From Hongsoonwoonella zoysiae (lineage in GTDB: Bacteria > Pseudomonadota > Alphaproteobacteria > Rhizobiales > Stappiaceae), in the NCBI RefSeq assembly GCF_013266695.1, contig NZ_JABRXF010000001.1:310001-374000 (forward strand): DNA of 64,000 nt, given 5' to 3'. Positions 1 through 9,411 of the stretch are shown here, in pieces; the first letter of the stretch is position 1, and each line of letters begins with the position of its first letter. The notes below the pieces were generated by a model, which saw nothing but the letters and a program-made list of their open reading frames with translations, was not told the DNA's origin and did not search any database. Made by a program: the position numbers and the translations under genes.

Positions 1-2
1 GC

Positions 3-947
3 GCATCCACCGCGATGACCTACGCCATGCACCAGATCCAGGTGGCAAGCATCGTCGGCTATTCCGGCAACAGCGCCTGGCATGCGGATTTCCTGAAGCG
101 GCTTTGCGACGAGCAGGTGCTGATCGCTTCCGCAACCAGCGAGGCCGGCATCGGCGGAAACCTGCGCAACTCCGTCTGCGCGATCGAGGTGGACGGCGAT
201 ACGGTGCGCCTTGAGAAGGATGCCACCGTCATTTCCTACGGCGAGATGGCGGATGCGATCCTCATCACTTCGCGCGCTCACAAGGATGCGCCGCCGAGCG
301 ACCAGGTCAGCACGCTTTTCCTGAAAGGCCAGTACACGCTGGAGCATACCCGCGACTGGGACACCCTCGGCATGCGCGGCACGTGTTCCGACGGTTACAT
401 CTTCCGCGGCGAAGCGCCGAAGGAACAGATCCTGCCCCGACCATTCGCGGAAATCGCGGCGGAATCCATGCTCGCCGTCTCGCATCTTCTGTGGGGCGCG
501 CTGTGGTACGGGATCGCGGCGGATGCCGTAAACCGCGCGCAAAGCTTCGTGCGCGCCGCCGCCCGCCGCCAGCCGGGATCAACCCCTCCGGGCGCGTTGC
601 GCCTTGCCGAAGCCTCCAGCCTGTTGCAGCAGGTCAAGGGCAACGTGGTCGCAGGCCTTCGCCAGTTCGAGGAGGCGAAGACCGACGCGAACAAGCTTTC
701 GGCCATGAGCTTCGCCGTTGCCATGAACAACGTGAAGGTCGGCACGTCCCAGACGATCCTGACGATCATCAACCACTGCATGCTGATCAACGGGATCATG
801 GGCTACAAGAACGGCACGCCATACAGCCTCGGCCGGCACCTTCGCGACGCCCATTCCGCGCAGCTGATGATTTCCAACGACCGGATCCTCGGCAACACCT
901 CGACCATGCTCCTGGTTCACAAGCAGGACACAAGCCTGATCGGATAA
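3..947 (+). CDS. Acyl-CoA dehydrogenase family protein, 5' end cut by window
   Basis: The frame is open from base 3, so the N-terminus lies outside the window; the first internal ATG is at base 15. About 310 residues are visible, covering the middle beta-domain (around the stretch [17 protein letters not shown]) and the C-terminal helical FAD-binding domain ([20 protein letters not shown]). These are the usual landmarks of acyl-CoA dehydrogenases. Such flavoenzymes oxidise acyl thioesters. The aminoacyl carrier-protein ligase starts 5 bp downstream, so an aminoacyl or acyl group on a carrier protein is a plausible substrate; that is inference from position. The gene begins a plus-strand run of four. 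Family assignment is firm, substrate unknown. Confidence 0.85.
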   Translation, partial: ASTAMTYAMHQIQVASIVGYSGNSAWHADFLKRLCDEQVLIASATSEAGIGGNLRNSVCAIEVDGDTVRLEKDATVISYGEMADAILITSRAHKDAPPSDQVSTLFLKGQYTLEHTRDWDTLGMRGTCSDGYIFRGEAPKEQILPRPFAEIAAESMLAVSHLLWGALWYGIAADAVNRAQSFVRAAARRQPGSTPPGALRLAEASSLLQQVKGNVVAGLRQFEEAKTDANKLSAMSFAVAMNNVKVGTSQTILTIINHCMLINGIMGYKNGTPYSLGRHLRDAHSAQLMISNDRILGNTSTMLLVHKQDTSLIG

Positions 948-952
948 GACCC

Positions 953-1861
953 ATGGACGCGCAAACTTCCTTTCTCGACAAGCTCTTCGACCGGGGCCTC
1001 CTTCATTCCTCCGGTGTCGACGGGCTTTACGCCAGAAGCGGCGCGTTCGAGGACGTCATCCGCCGTTTCGAGGACTATGTGCTGAAGATCGGCGAGGACG
1101 AGACATCGGAAGCAATGGTCTTTCCGCCCGGCATGACGATGGCCGACTTCGAGACGAGCGGCTACATGAAGAACTTCCCGCAGCTTGCGGGCACCGTGCA
1201 CGCCTTCTGCGGCGACCACCACGGCCACATGGGCCTTCTGGAATGCATGGCGACCGGCAAGGACTGGACGGAAGGCCAGAAGCGCACCGACCTCGCGCTG
1301 ACCCCCGCCGCCTGCTATCCGCTTTACCCGATTTTGGCCCGTCGCGGAGCGCTGCCGGAGGGCGGCGTGACGGTGGCGCTGCAGTCCTACTGCTTTCGTC
1401 ATGAGCCGTCGAAGGATCCGGCACGCATGCAGATGTTCCGCCAGCGCGAATACGTGCGCGTGGGCAATGCCGACGAGGCGATTGCGTTCCGCGAAACCTG
1501 GAAGCGGCGCGGCAAGGAAATCATGGACGCGCTGCAACTGCCCGCCCATGTAGATGTCGCCAACGACCCCTTCTTCGGCCGGGCCGGCAAGATGCTGGGC
1601 GCAAGCCAGCGCGAACAGGAGTTGAAGTTCGAAATGCTGGTGCCGATCACCTCCTCGGAAAACCCGACAGCCTGCATGAGCTTCAACTACCACATGGACA
1701 ATTTCGGCAAGGCCTGGGGCATCACCCGCGCCGACGGCGAACCGGCCCATACAGCCTGTGTCGGCTTCGGGCTGGAGCGGCTTACGCTCGCGCTCTTCCG
1801 CCATCACGGCCTTGAGATCGAGGACTGGCCGGACGCCGTCCGCGCCACGCTTTGGGGCTGA
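953..1861 (+). CDS. Amino acid:[carrier protein] ligase (class II SerRS-like)
   Basis: 302 residues, lacking any tRNA-binding arm. The protein is a stand-alone class II aminoacyl-tRNA-synthetase catalytic core. Motif 2 is near residues 147-171 (FRHEPS...[11 protein letters not shown]) and motif 3 is [12 protein letters not shown] at 271-282. Cys121, Glu166 and Cys269 sit where archaeal-type seryl-tRNA synthetases and the Bradyrhizobium amino acid:carrier-protein ligases hold zinc. Characterised relatives load glycine or alanine onto the phosphopantetheine of a small carrier protein instead of tRNA. No carrier-protein gene lies in the window; it may be just upstream. The ATG at 953 follows the dehydrogenase stop by 5 bp, implying one transcript. 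Which amino acid is used cannot be told. Confidence 0.9.
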   Translation: MDAQTSFLDKLFDRGLLHSSGVDGLYARSGAFEDVIRRFEDYVLKIGEDETSEAMVFPPGMTMADFETSGYMKNFPQLAGTVHAFCGDHHGHMGLLECMATGKDWTEGQKRTDLALTPAACYPLYPILARRGALPEGGVTVALQSYCFRHEPSKDPARMQMFRQREYVRVGNADEAIAFRETWKRRGKEIMDALQLPAHVDVANDPFFGRAGKMLGASQREQELKFEMLVPITSSENPTACMSFNYHMDNFGKAWGITRADGEPAHTACVGFGLERLTLALFRHHGLEIEDWPDAVRATLWG

Positions 1862-1892
1862 GCCGCAACAACCGAGCAGGGACGAAGACCAT

Positions 1893-2891
1893 ATGCCGAA
1901 GCTCTTTCCGGCGCTCGATCCGGCAGATTATCCGCGCCACGCGCTGCATGCGTCGAACCGCGACTGGCCGGAAACGAACTGCTATCTGGACGTCTGGATC
2001 GAGCTTCTGAACGCTCTCGACCTGCCGCCGGAAGCAGCGCTCGGCTACTCGATCACGCAGGATTTCGAGGGCGACCAGTTCACCTTCTTCAAGGTGCCGC
2101 TCGAGGACCTGGAAACGCTGTACGGTATCCGCGTTACCGAGCTTGCGATTTACGACCGGGTTGAAAATCACGTTCTGGAACAACTAAGACGCGGACGCGC
2201 GACGCTGGTGGAGGTCGACAGCTTCTTCCTGCCGGACACCCATGGCACGTCCTATCGCACCGAGCACGGCAAGACGACGATCGCCGCGAACCGCCTCGAT
2301 ATAGAAACCCGTTCGATGGATTATTTCCACGGGCTCGGCCTGTTCCGGCTTGAAGGCGAGGATTTCGACGGCATCTTTCAGCGCGGCGAATTCGCCCGCG
2401 ACACCGCCTTCCTGCCCTATACGGAGTTTGTCAAATTCCCAGATGAACCGACGGACCGTGCGAAACTGCCGGAGGCCGCGCTCGACCTTCTTTCGCATCA
2501 TCTCGGCCGGCGCCCGGCCGAAAATCCGATCGCGAAATTCACGGATGTCTTTCCCGGCCAGGTCGAGGAAGTGGCCGAGCGCGAGTTCGGCTTCTTCCAC
2601 CTTTATGCCTTCAACACGCTGCGTCAGCTCGGTGCCAATTTCGAATTGTTCTCAAGCCATCTGGCCTGGTTGACGGCCCAGGGCGCGGGCGATTTTTCCG
2701 AAGGCGAAGAATCTGCCAACGCCATATCGCAAACCTGCAAGATCGTGCAATTCCAGCTTGCCCGGGCGCTCGCGCGCAGGAAATTCGACAGGCTCGCGCC
2801 CGCTCTCCTGCCCGCCGTGGAGGCGTGGGACAGTCTCGCAAAAAGCCTGGAAACCCGCGTTTCCCCCAAAGCATCAAGCCGGGCGGCGTAA
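1893..2891 (+). CDS. DUF1839 family protein
   Basis: 332 residues from the ATG at 1893, which has an AGGGA ribosome-binding sequence about 9 bp upstream; the frame is open further upstream, into the ligase gene, but without such a site. The sequence (PKLFPALDPADYPRHALH..., NCYLDVWIELL, VEVDSFFLPDTHGTSYR) fits the DUF1839 family, recalled as a common neighbour of amino acid:carrier-protein ligases in rhizobia. No signal peptide or membrane segment is visible, so it should be cytoplasmic. An acidic D-x-H motif near the middle (SFFLPDTHGT) could be catalytic or metal-binding, but no reaction is known. An aminoacyl transferase accepting from the carrier protein is a reasonable guess only. Confidence 0.75.
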   Translation: MPKLFPALDPADYPRHALHASNRDWPETNCYLDVWIELLNALDLPPEAALGYSITQDFEGDQFTFFKVPLEDLETLYGIRVTELAIYDRVENHVLEQLRRGRATLVEVDSFFLPDTHGTSYRTEHGKTTIAANRLDIETRSMDYFHGLGLFRLEGEDFDGIFQRGEFARDTAFLPYTEFVKFPDEPTDRAKLPEAALDLLSHHLGRRPAENPIAKFTDVFPGQVEEVAEREFGFFHLYAFNTLRQLGANFELFSSHLAWLTAQGAGDFSEGEESANAISQTCKIVQFQLARALARRKFDRLAPALLPAVEAWDSLAKSLETRVSPKASSRAA

Positions 2892-2903
2892 CGGGTTCGA
2901 GCC

Positions 2904-5417
2904 ATGCCATCTGAGGGAAGCAGGAAGAAGACGGTCCGCAGGATCCCGCTTGACGGATCGCGGATCGAGCCCCTGACCGGGGGCTGGTCGATAACCGTCG
3001 CCGCTTCCGGCGAATGGCAGATGCCGGCGGAAATTCCCGCCGATACCGAATGGCACGCCGCCCGTGTGCCCGGCACGGCGGCGCAAGCGCTGAGCGACGC
3101 CGGGCTTTACGATACGGATAATCCGGCCCCGCTCCACGACAAGGACATCTGGTATCGCGCCCGCATAAGCTCGCGCGCGACCGGCCGTCATATCCTTGTC
3201 TTCGAGGGGCTTGCGACGATCGCAGAAGGCTGGCTCGATGGCGAGCCGATCCTGATTTCCGACAGCATGTTTGAAGCTCAGGAGGTGGAAGTCGAGCTTT
3301 CGGGAGATGCCGAGCTTGCCCTCTGTTTTCGCGCGCTGGAGCCGCATCTTTCCCGCAAAGGCCCGCGGGCGAAATGGCGCACGCAGCTTGCGAAATCCCA
3401 AGGCCTCAGGCTGATCCGCACCACGCTTCTGGGCCATATGCCGGGCTGGTGTCCCGGAATTCACGCCGTCGGCCCCTGGCGGCCGATCAGCCTGATTTCC
3501 GCACAAGACACCTTCGCCGAAATCACGGAAATCCGCTCAGGCCTGCTTGAGGACGGGGCCGGCCGGCTGGAAGTCTCGCTGACGCTTCCAGGCGAATATC
3601 AGGATGCCCGCCTCGCCTGCGCCGGCCAGATGGCCGAATTCGCCCGCGATCAGGCTGGCGTTCTGACCGCTGTCATCGATATCCCCGACGTCGAGCCATG
3701 GTGGCCGCACACCCACGGAAACCCGAGGCTTTACGACGTCGCGCTCGTCCTTGGCGACGAGTTGATCCACATCGCCCGCACGGGCTTTCGCCGTATCGAG
3801 GCCGAGCGGGGTGCGGACGGCAAGGAATTCGCGATCAGGATCAACGGCGAGCGCGTCTTCTGTCGGGGTGCGGTCTGGACGAACGCCGATCTGCTTTCGC
3901 TGCCGGGCGACAGGGAAAACTATCGGCCTTGGCTTGAGCTTGCGCGCGAAGCGAATATGAACATGCTGCGCGTCGGCGGCACAATGGTCTATGAAGCACG
4001 CGCCTTTTTCGAGCTATGCGACGAACTTGGCATCCTCGTCTGGCACGACTTCCAGTTCGCCAATTTCGACTATCCGGTGAAGGATGCGCAATTCGCCGGG
4101 AAGGTTTATCGCGAGGCCGAAGCCTTTCTGCTGGCAACGCAAGGCTCTCCATCCTTCGCGGTTGCCTGCGGCGGCAGCGAAATCCTGCAGCAGGCTGCGA
4201 TGATGGGTCTGCCGGCCGAGCGCTGGAGCGGGCCGCTGACAAACGAAATCCTGCCCGAAGCGGCAGCACGGCACCGCCCGGACGTCGTCTATGTCGAAAA
4301 CTCGCCGTCGGGCGGTGCCATGCCGTTTTCGCCCAACGAAGGCGTGACCCATTATTTCGGCGTCAGTGCCTACCGTGCGCCGATAGAGGACGCGCGCCGG
4401 GCGGAGGTAAAATTCGCCGCCGAATGCCTGGCGTTTTCCAATGTGCCGGAGCCCGCGACTGTCGAAGCGCATTTGCCTGCCGGCATCGGCCACAGCCCGG
4501 AATGGAAGGCGCGCGTGCCGCGCGACCGGGGTGTGGGCTGGGATTTCGAGGACATCCGCGAGCATTACGTCGAATATCTCTACGACGAAAAGCCGCTCGA
4601 TCTGCGCTACGGCGACCCTGAACGCTATCTCGACCTCGGCCGCGCGGCGGTGGCCGAAGTCATGGAAGCGGTTTTCGCCGAATGGCGGCGGAAAGGCTCG
4701 CCCACGTCAGGCGGGCTTATCTGGAACTACCAGGATCTTTCACCCGGGCTCGGCTGGGGTGTGGTCGATGCGACCGGCGAGCCGAAATCCGCATGGTATG
4801 CGCTGAAGCGCGCCTTCCGTCCGCTCCAGATCTCCTTGACGGACGAGGGAACCAACGGTCTGGCGGTTCATTTGATAAACGACACGGCGGACTTGCGCCC
4901 GGTTACGGTCGAACTCGCCTGCCTCAGGGAAGGACGGATTCCCGTGGTGTCCGGATCGCTGGACATCGACCTTGCGTCCCGCTCGGCACACTCCGTCGCC
5001 GCTACGGAAATCATCGGCGCCTTCTTCGACGTGACTTACGCCTTCCGCTTTGGCCCGCCCTCGCATGACGTTACAATTGCGCGCCTTGTCGACAGGCAAA
5101 CGGGGCAAGAGATCGCGCAAGGCTTCCACTTCCCGCTCGGGCGTCGACAGGCTCTGAACCGCCCGGAAATCTCGGCAACGCTGGAGGCGTCCTGCGACGG
5201 CGCTACCGTGCTGCGGCTTTCCTCGGATTGCCTTGCCCAATCCGTCCATATTCGCGATGACGGCTTTCGTCCGTCCGACAACTGGTTCCACCTTGCGCCG
5301 GGCCGCGAAAAATGTATCCAGCTGACGAGGCGAGACGGGATTTCCGCCGGGCGCCAGCCCGCAGGCGAAATCGCTTCGCTCGGCTCAAGCCGTCGTTTCA
5401 CCTATTCCGCAGGCTGA
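2904..5417 (+). CDS. Glycoside hydrolase family 2 (beta-mannosidase-like) protein
   Basis: 837 residues with the family 2 layout: an N-terminal jelly-roll (VPGTAAQALSDAGLYD, DIWYRA), an immunoglobulin-like middle and a TIM barrel. Barrel landmarks are MNMLRVGG and WHDFQFANFDYP. Candidate catalytic glutamates are about Glu426 in CGGSEILQQ (the usual GNNE acid/base region) and Glu507 in FAAECLAF (the usual SEFG nucleophile region); both contexts are divergent, so specificity is uncertain. No signal peptide is seen, so action on lipid-linked or cytosolic glycans, or loss of hydrolysis, is possible. The start lies 12 bp after the DUF1839 stop. The gene overlaps tail to tail with the flippase gene by 16 bp. 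Confidence 0.85.
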   Translation: MPSEGSRKKTVRRIPLDGSRIEPLTGGWSITVAASGEWQMPAEIPADTEWHAARVPGTAAQALSDAGLYDTDNPAPLHDKDIWYRARISSRATGRHILVFEGLATIAEGWLDGEPILISDSMFEAQEVEVELSGDAELALCFRALEPHLSRKGPRAKWRTQLAKSQGLRLIRTTLLGHMPGWCPGIHAVGPWRPISLISAQDTFAEITEIRSGLLEDGAGRLEVSLTLPGEYQDARLACAGQMAEFARDQAGVLTAVIDIPDVEPWWPHTHGNPRLYDVALVLGDELIHIARTGFRRIEAERGADGKEFAIRINGERVFCRGAVWTNADLLSLPGDRENYRPWLELAREANMNMLRVGGTMVYEARAFFELCDELGILVWHDFQFANFDYPVKDAQFAGKVYREAEAFLLATQGSPSFAVACGGSEILQQAAMMGLPAERWSGPLTNEILPEAAARHRPDVVYVENSPSGGAMPFSPNEGVTHYFGVSAYRAPIEDARRAEVKFAAECLAFSNVPEPATVEAHLPAGIGHSPEWKARVPRDRGVGWDFEDIREHYVEYLYDEKPLDLRYGDPERYLDLGRAAVAEVMEAVFAEWRRKGSPTSGGLIWNYQDLSPGLGWGVVDATGEPKSAWYALKRAFRPLQISLTDEGTNGLAVHLINDTADLRPVTVELACLREGRIPVVSGSLDIDLASRSAHSVAATEIIGAFFDVTYAFRFGPPSHDVTIARLVDRQTGQEIAQGFHFPLGRRQALNRPEISATLEASCDGATVLRLSSDCLAQSVHIRDDGFRPSDNWFHLAPGREKCIQLTRRDGISAGRQPAGEIASLGSSRRFTYSAG

Positions 5418-6670
5418 CGAACGCCGCTCGACCTCACCAGAAATGCCCATGTCGCGCCGACGAGCCCGACCTGAAGCAGGAGCCTTGCAACGCCCGCGCC
5501 GAAGAGCCCGCCAAGCTCCGCTCCGATCCAGATCGCCGGGATCATCAACACGCTGGTGATGACGAGAAGCGTGATACGCAGCGCCTGGCGGCCGACCGCG
5601 CGCAGGATATCCGCGCCGATACCCGAAAGCCCCATGAGAAGCGGATAAAGCGCCAGAAGCTTGATGATTTCGGGCGTTCCGTCGAAATCATGACCGATCA
5701 GCAGCGGCACGAAGTCGGCTCCGATAAAAAGCGCGATGGCGACGGAGATCGAAATCGCCAGCGAAAACGGCAGCAGCTTGATGCCGAAGCCTACGCTGTC
5801 GGCATCGCTTGACGCTGCGTTCCTGAAATGACGGGTGTAGGTGGCGTAGAGCAGCGCCCTGACCGGAGCGGAGGCGGCATCGACGATCTTGAAACCAGCG
5901 GCATACTGGCCGGCGGCTTCCGGGCCAAGCGCCTGTGCGACCGTCGGCTTGTCGAGGTCGCCGACACTGCCGATCGCCAGAAACTCAAGGCAATACTGGA
6001 GCCCGAGCTTCAGGTCTCCCCAAACGACGTTCAAGCGCGGCAGCCCGCATATCGCAAGGACGAGCGTCAGGGCAATGCCCGCGCTCAACGCGGAGGCAGC
6101 CAGATACCACCATGCCCAGGCTTCCAGTGTCAGCTTGTCGAGAACGACAATCGCCAGCCCGAGAAAGGCGGCGCGCGCGGCTGCGATGAACACATTGCAG
6201 AAAAGTTGCAGTTTCGCCCTGTCGAAAGCCATGAAGGCATTGGCGCAGACACCGTTTATGCGCCCGAAAACAAGATGCGAAACGACGATTGCGATGAGCG
6301 GCGCCCAGGCCAGTTCGTCGCCGACGAGGTAATGGCCGACGACAACGACCGCCAGCCCGACGACCGGCAAGGTCGACGCGATCATGACGACGGCATGGCC
6401 GAAATAACGCGAAAACGCTTTCGGATCGACGGCGACGCGCTGGATCATCAGGTGATCGGACCCAAGCCCGATGATCAGCACGCCGATTATGCCGACGCTC
6501 GACAGCGTGACGAAAAGGCCGTAGCCGCCCGCACCCAGATAGCGCGAAATCATAAGGAAATAACCGAACTGGATAACCAGTTGCAGGCCGAAATTGAACG
6601 TATAGGTGATGGTGTTGCGGGCGAGCGGAGAAGAGCGCAATTGCCCGATTTGGCTTGCAAGCCTTCTCAT
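5402..6670 (-). CDS. Wzx-like polysaccharide flippase (oligosaccharide transporter)
   Basis: 422 residues from the ATG at 6670, with an AAAGGG just upstream; an open frame reaches 40 codons further but lacks landmarks. The protein begins RRLASQIGQLRSSPLARNTITY and then has about a dozen hydrophobic segments, for example FGLQLVIQFGYFLMISRYLG, VGIIGVLIIGLG and LPVVGLAVVVVGHYLV. This is the MATE/PST fold of O-antigen and exopolysaccharide flippases, which turn undecaprenyl-linked repeat units across the inner membrane. It works with the polymerase and Wzc-like protein encoded further down. A divergent deacetylase starts 178 bp away, so the gap between them should hold two promoters. Confidence 0.85.
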   Translation of the reverse strand: MRRLASQIGQLRSSPLARNTITYTFNFGLQLVIQFGYFLMISRYLGAGGYGLFVTLSSVGIIGVLIIGLGSDHLMIQRVAVDPKAFSRYFGHAVVMIASTLPVVGLAVVVVGHYLVGDELAWAPLIAIVVSHLVFGRINGVCANAFMAFDRAKLQLFCNVFIAAARAAFLGLAIVVLDKLTLEAWAWWYLAASALSAGIALTLVLAICGLPRLNVVWGDLKLGLQYCLEFLAIGSVGDLDKPTVAQALGPEAAGQYAAGFKIVDAASAPVRALLYATYTRHFRNAASSDADSVGFGIKLLPFSLAISISVAIALFIGADFVPLLIGHDFDGTPEIIKLLALYPLLMGLSGIGADILRAVGRQALRITLLVITSVLMIPAIWIGAELGGLFGAGVARLLLQVGLVGATWAFLVRSSGVRQPAE

Positions 6671-6848
6671 ATGCCCTTTCCGCCGCCTCGTGAAATTGTT
6701 GCGGCCGCCGTTCGCTCCCCGCTCCGAGCAGGTCGTCACGCGCCGCGGACTGTTTGATTCCGTTAGGTCCGTTCGCCGCCATGAACGCATAACAACATTA
6801 AGATTTCCTCGCCATGATGTGCGGCAGGTATAGTCCCTGGAGCCGCGA
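6671..6848. promoter_or_regulatory. Divergent promoter region, flippase / deacetylase
   Basis: These 178 bases separate the starts of two divergent polysaccharide genes and are the only place for their promoters. An AT-richer patch (cgcataacaacattaagatt) lies near the middle at about 6785-6804. No exact sigma-70 boxes or operator palindrome could be recognised. Confidence 0.4.
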
Positions 6849-7529
6849 ATGCTGGCGAGCGAGCTTTACATAACCTTTCACGGCATCGGCGAGCCGCGCG
6901 TGCCTCTGGCGCCCGGAGAGGAGCGTTATTTCGTCTCGCGCGAGCAATTCGAGATGGCGGTGGAAACGCTTCACGGACTGGAAGAACGCTACGCAATTCG
7001 CGCAAATATCACCTTCGACGACGGAAATCTGTCAGATTTCGAGGTTGGCCTGCCGGTCCTTCAAAAACACGGGCGAAAGGGCCGTTTCTTCGTGCTCGCC
7101 GGACGTATCGGCAAGGAAGGCTATCTCTCGGCCGGTCAAATCCGCGAACTTGCAGCGTCTGGAATGGAAATCGGCAGCCACGGATACGATCATGTCGACT
7201 GGCGCGGGCTCGACCAAAAAGGCAGACAAAGGGAATTCACCGATGCCAGGCGGAAGATCGAGGACGTCCTTGGAAAGCCCGTCATGACGGCCGCCCTTCC
7301 CTTCGGCGGCTTCGACCAGCATGTGCTGGCCCATCTGAAAACGGCCGGTTTTCAGCGAGTTTTCACAAGCTCCCAAGGACTTGCGATGAGGGGAAGCTGG
7401 TTTTGCCCGCGCCGGTCGCTGACCCGCGATTTCGATCCGGCGAGCGGCCTTGCCGAAATCGTGAAGCCGCCGGCGAAATTCAAGGGCGTGGCCTATGCGC
7501 TCGCGCGGCGACTCCGTTACCGCTTCTAA
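6849..7529 (+). CDS. Polysaccharide deacetylase (NodB homology domain)
   Basis: 226 residues from the ATG at 6849. The NodB-type motifs are clear: FDDGN at residues 56-60 carries the catalytic base and metal aspartates, and His111 and His115 in SHGYDHVDW complete the metal site. These enzymes remove N- or O-acetyl groups from polysaccharides. The short N-terminus has no obvious signal peptide, so it may act on cytoplasmic lipid-linked intermediates, or the export signal is cryptic. It lies within the exopolysaccharide locus, upstream of the double hydrolase in the same direction (85-bp gap), and probably tailors the same glycan. Confidence 0.88.
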   Translation: MLASELYITFHGIGEPRVPLAPGEERYFVSREQFEMAVETLHGLEERYAIRANITFDDGNLSDFEVGLPVLQKHGRKGRFFVLAGRIGKEGYLSAGQIRELAASGMEIGSHGYDHVDWRGLDQKGRQREFTDARRKIEDVLGKPVMTAALPFGGFDQHVLAHLKTAGFQRVFTSSQGLAMRGSWFCPRRSLTRDFDPASGLAEIVKPPAKFKGVAYALARRLRYRF

Positions 7530-7614
7530 CCAAATTATACGTTGCGGCATAAACCTTCTATCAGCCCTTTCCCCTTAGTCTTCGCACACATGCAACGACT
7601 ATGCGGCGCCTTTG

Positions 7615-9411
7615 ATGAACGCATTTTTCGGGGAAACTGACGCAACGCCTGCAACATCTTGCTCTCAGCGGGGGCTTGCGCAGCCGGTCTATCTTGGCGG
7701 GCTGGCGGCGATGCTGCACGCCGGCGAGGGCGATACCGGCGCCCTTTTCCTGAGCCCGTGGGGCTATGAGGAACTTTGCGCGCGAAAAACCTTTCGCCTG
7801 ATGGGAGAGCGGCTTGCCGCGGCAGGGTTTCCTTCGCTTCGTTTCGACTATCCGACCACGGGCGATTCCGGCGGCGAGGAGAATTCCGAAACGGGCTGGA
7901 TCGTTCCTTCCAGGGGGATTCTGGACGACTTTCGTTCCTTCCATGGCCTGAAGCGCGTGATCGTGCTCGGTCAGGGCATCGGCTGCCTCTATGCCGCTCA
8001 CCTTGCGGCAACGGATCCCACGGTCGCCGGGCTCGTGCTTCTGGCACCTCCTGCGTCCGGGCGGGGATATCTTCGCGAGGTCGCGGCCTGGACGTCCTTC
8101 ACCCGGCCGACCTTTCTCGTCGGCCCCGACGACGGCCCGGAAGGGAGCCTGACGGCGGCGGGCTTCGTGCTGTCGAAGGAGGTGGCGCTGGAAGCGAAGA
8201 TGCTTTCGGTCAAGAAAGAGGACTTGCCGGCAAAGCTCCCCACACTATTCGTAGCCCGTCCGGACCATCCGGGCGATGCGGCCCTGACCGACCACCTGAG
8301 CGCCGCCGGATGCGACCTCACCGTGACGCCATTCGAAGGTTACGCCGAATACGTTTCGGATCCGACACTTTCGCAAGTACCGGAAGGTGTTATCGAGGCG
8401 GTCGCGGGCTGGGCGGAAGAGCGTTTCGAGCATTCGGGCCCGCCGATCCCCGGACGGACCATTTGCGACGAGGAAACGTCCATCGAACCCGCCTCGGGCG
8501 TTCGCGAGGAGATGCTGCGCTTCGGGAAGGGAAAGCGGCTCTTCGGCGTTTTCGCGGAACCATGCGGCGCGAACGCAAAGACGGCGGTGCTTTTCCTCAA
8601 TTCCGGTTACGACCACCACTGCGGCTGGGCGAATGTTCATGTGAGTTTTGCCCGCGCCTTGGCGAGCAACGGGATCGCGAGCCTCAGGATCGATCTTTCG
8701 AACATCGGCGAAAGCCCCCCCTGGCCGGACCAGAAAGCCCAGGTGCTTTATTCCGACCGCCAGATCGACGACGTCAAGGCGGCGATCGACGAGTTGAAGG
8801 CGCGCGGCATCGAAACGGTGATCGTCTACGGGCGATGCAGCGGCGCCTATCTGGCGCTGCTTTCGGCCGTCGCGGACGAGCGCATCGACGCCATGGTGAT
8901 GGTAAACTCGCGCCGTTTCGCATGGAACCCGAAACAGGATGTGGACACGGAACTGAAAAAACCCGTCCAGCCGCTTTCCAACTACACCGCCAAGATGCGC
9001 GACCCGGCGGTGCTGAAACGCGCGCTCTCAAGCCCGGAAGAATTCCGCAAGGCCGCCGGCAAGCTGGCGAGCGGGCTGTCGCGGCCGTTCATGAAGGCAA
9101 TCGCGCCCGCCCTCGGCCCCCTTTCGATGCACAACCGGCTGGATAAGCTGGTGCACGCGCGCATGGCGGCCCTGAAGCGACGCGGCGTTGCGGCCCTCAT
9201 CATCTACAGCGAAAAGGATCCGGGCCTTGAAGAACTGCAAAGCTACTTCGGGCCGGACCAGAAGCGCATCAAGGCTTATGGCAACGTGCAACTGACCTTC
9301 CTGCCCGATGCGGACCACAACCTGACGCCCGCACCTGCGCGCGCCGCCGTTCTGGGGCGGCTGACGGCGCTTGCCAGGGCGCTCGACAGGCGGGAAAGGC
9401 TTGCGGCATGA
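7615..9411 (+). CDS. Tandem alpha/beta-hydrolase-fold protein
   Basis: 598 residues from the ATG at 7615; a TTG lies immediately before it. Two alpha/beta-hydrolase domains are joined head to tail, as in hydrolases associated with exopolysaccharide loci. In domain 1 (about residues 25-270) the nucleophile elbow reads G-Q-G-I-G, with Gly near 121 instead of Ser. In domain 2 (about 300-590) it reads G-R-C-S-G, with Cys408 in the nucleophile place, as in dienelactone hydrolases; a C-terminal DADHNL offers the Asp/His. Domain 1 therefore looks inactive and domain 2 may be a thiol hydrolase or acyltransferase. The stop overlaps the next start by 4 bp, so the two are translationally coupled. Confidence 0.8.
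   Translation: MNAFFGETDATPATSCSQRGLAQPVYLGGLAAMLHAGEGDTGALFLSPWGYEELCARKTFRLMGERLAAAGFPSLRFDYPTTGDSGGEENSETGWIVPSRGILDDFRSFHGLKRVIVLGQGIGCLYAAHLAATDPTVAGLVLLAPPASGRGYLREVAAWTSFTRPTFLVGPDDGPEGSLTAAGFVLSKEVALEAKMLSVKKEDLPAKLPTLFVARPDHPGDAALTDHLSAAGCDLTVTPFEGYAEYVSDPTLSQVPEGVIEAVAGWAEERFEHSGPPIPGRTICDEETSIEPASGVREEMLRFGKGKRLFGVFAEPCGANAKTAVLFLNSGYDHHCGWANVHVSFARALASNGIASLRIDLSNIGESPPWPDQKAQVLYSDRQIDDVKAAIDELKARGIETVIVYGRCSGAYLALLSAVADERIDAMVMVNSRRFAWNPKQDVDTELKKPVQPLSNYTAKMRDPAVLKRALSSPEEFRKAAGKLASGLSRPFMKAIAPALGPLSMHNRLDKLVHARMAALKRRGVAALIIYSEKDPGLEELQSYFGPDQKRIKAYGNVQLTFLPDADHNLTPAPARAAVLGRLTALARALDRRERLAA

Noticed and set aside
383-952. Upstream extension of the aminoacyl-ligase frame into the dehydrogenase gene
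   Set aside because: The ligase family starts near the ATG at 953, and the extension reads the dehydrogenase gene out of frame.
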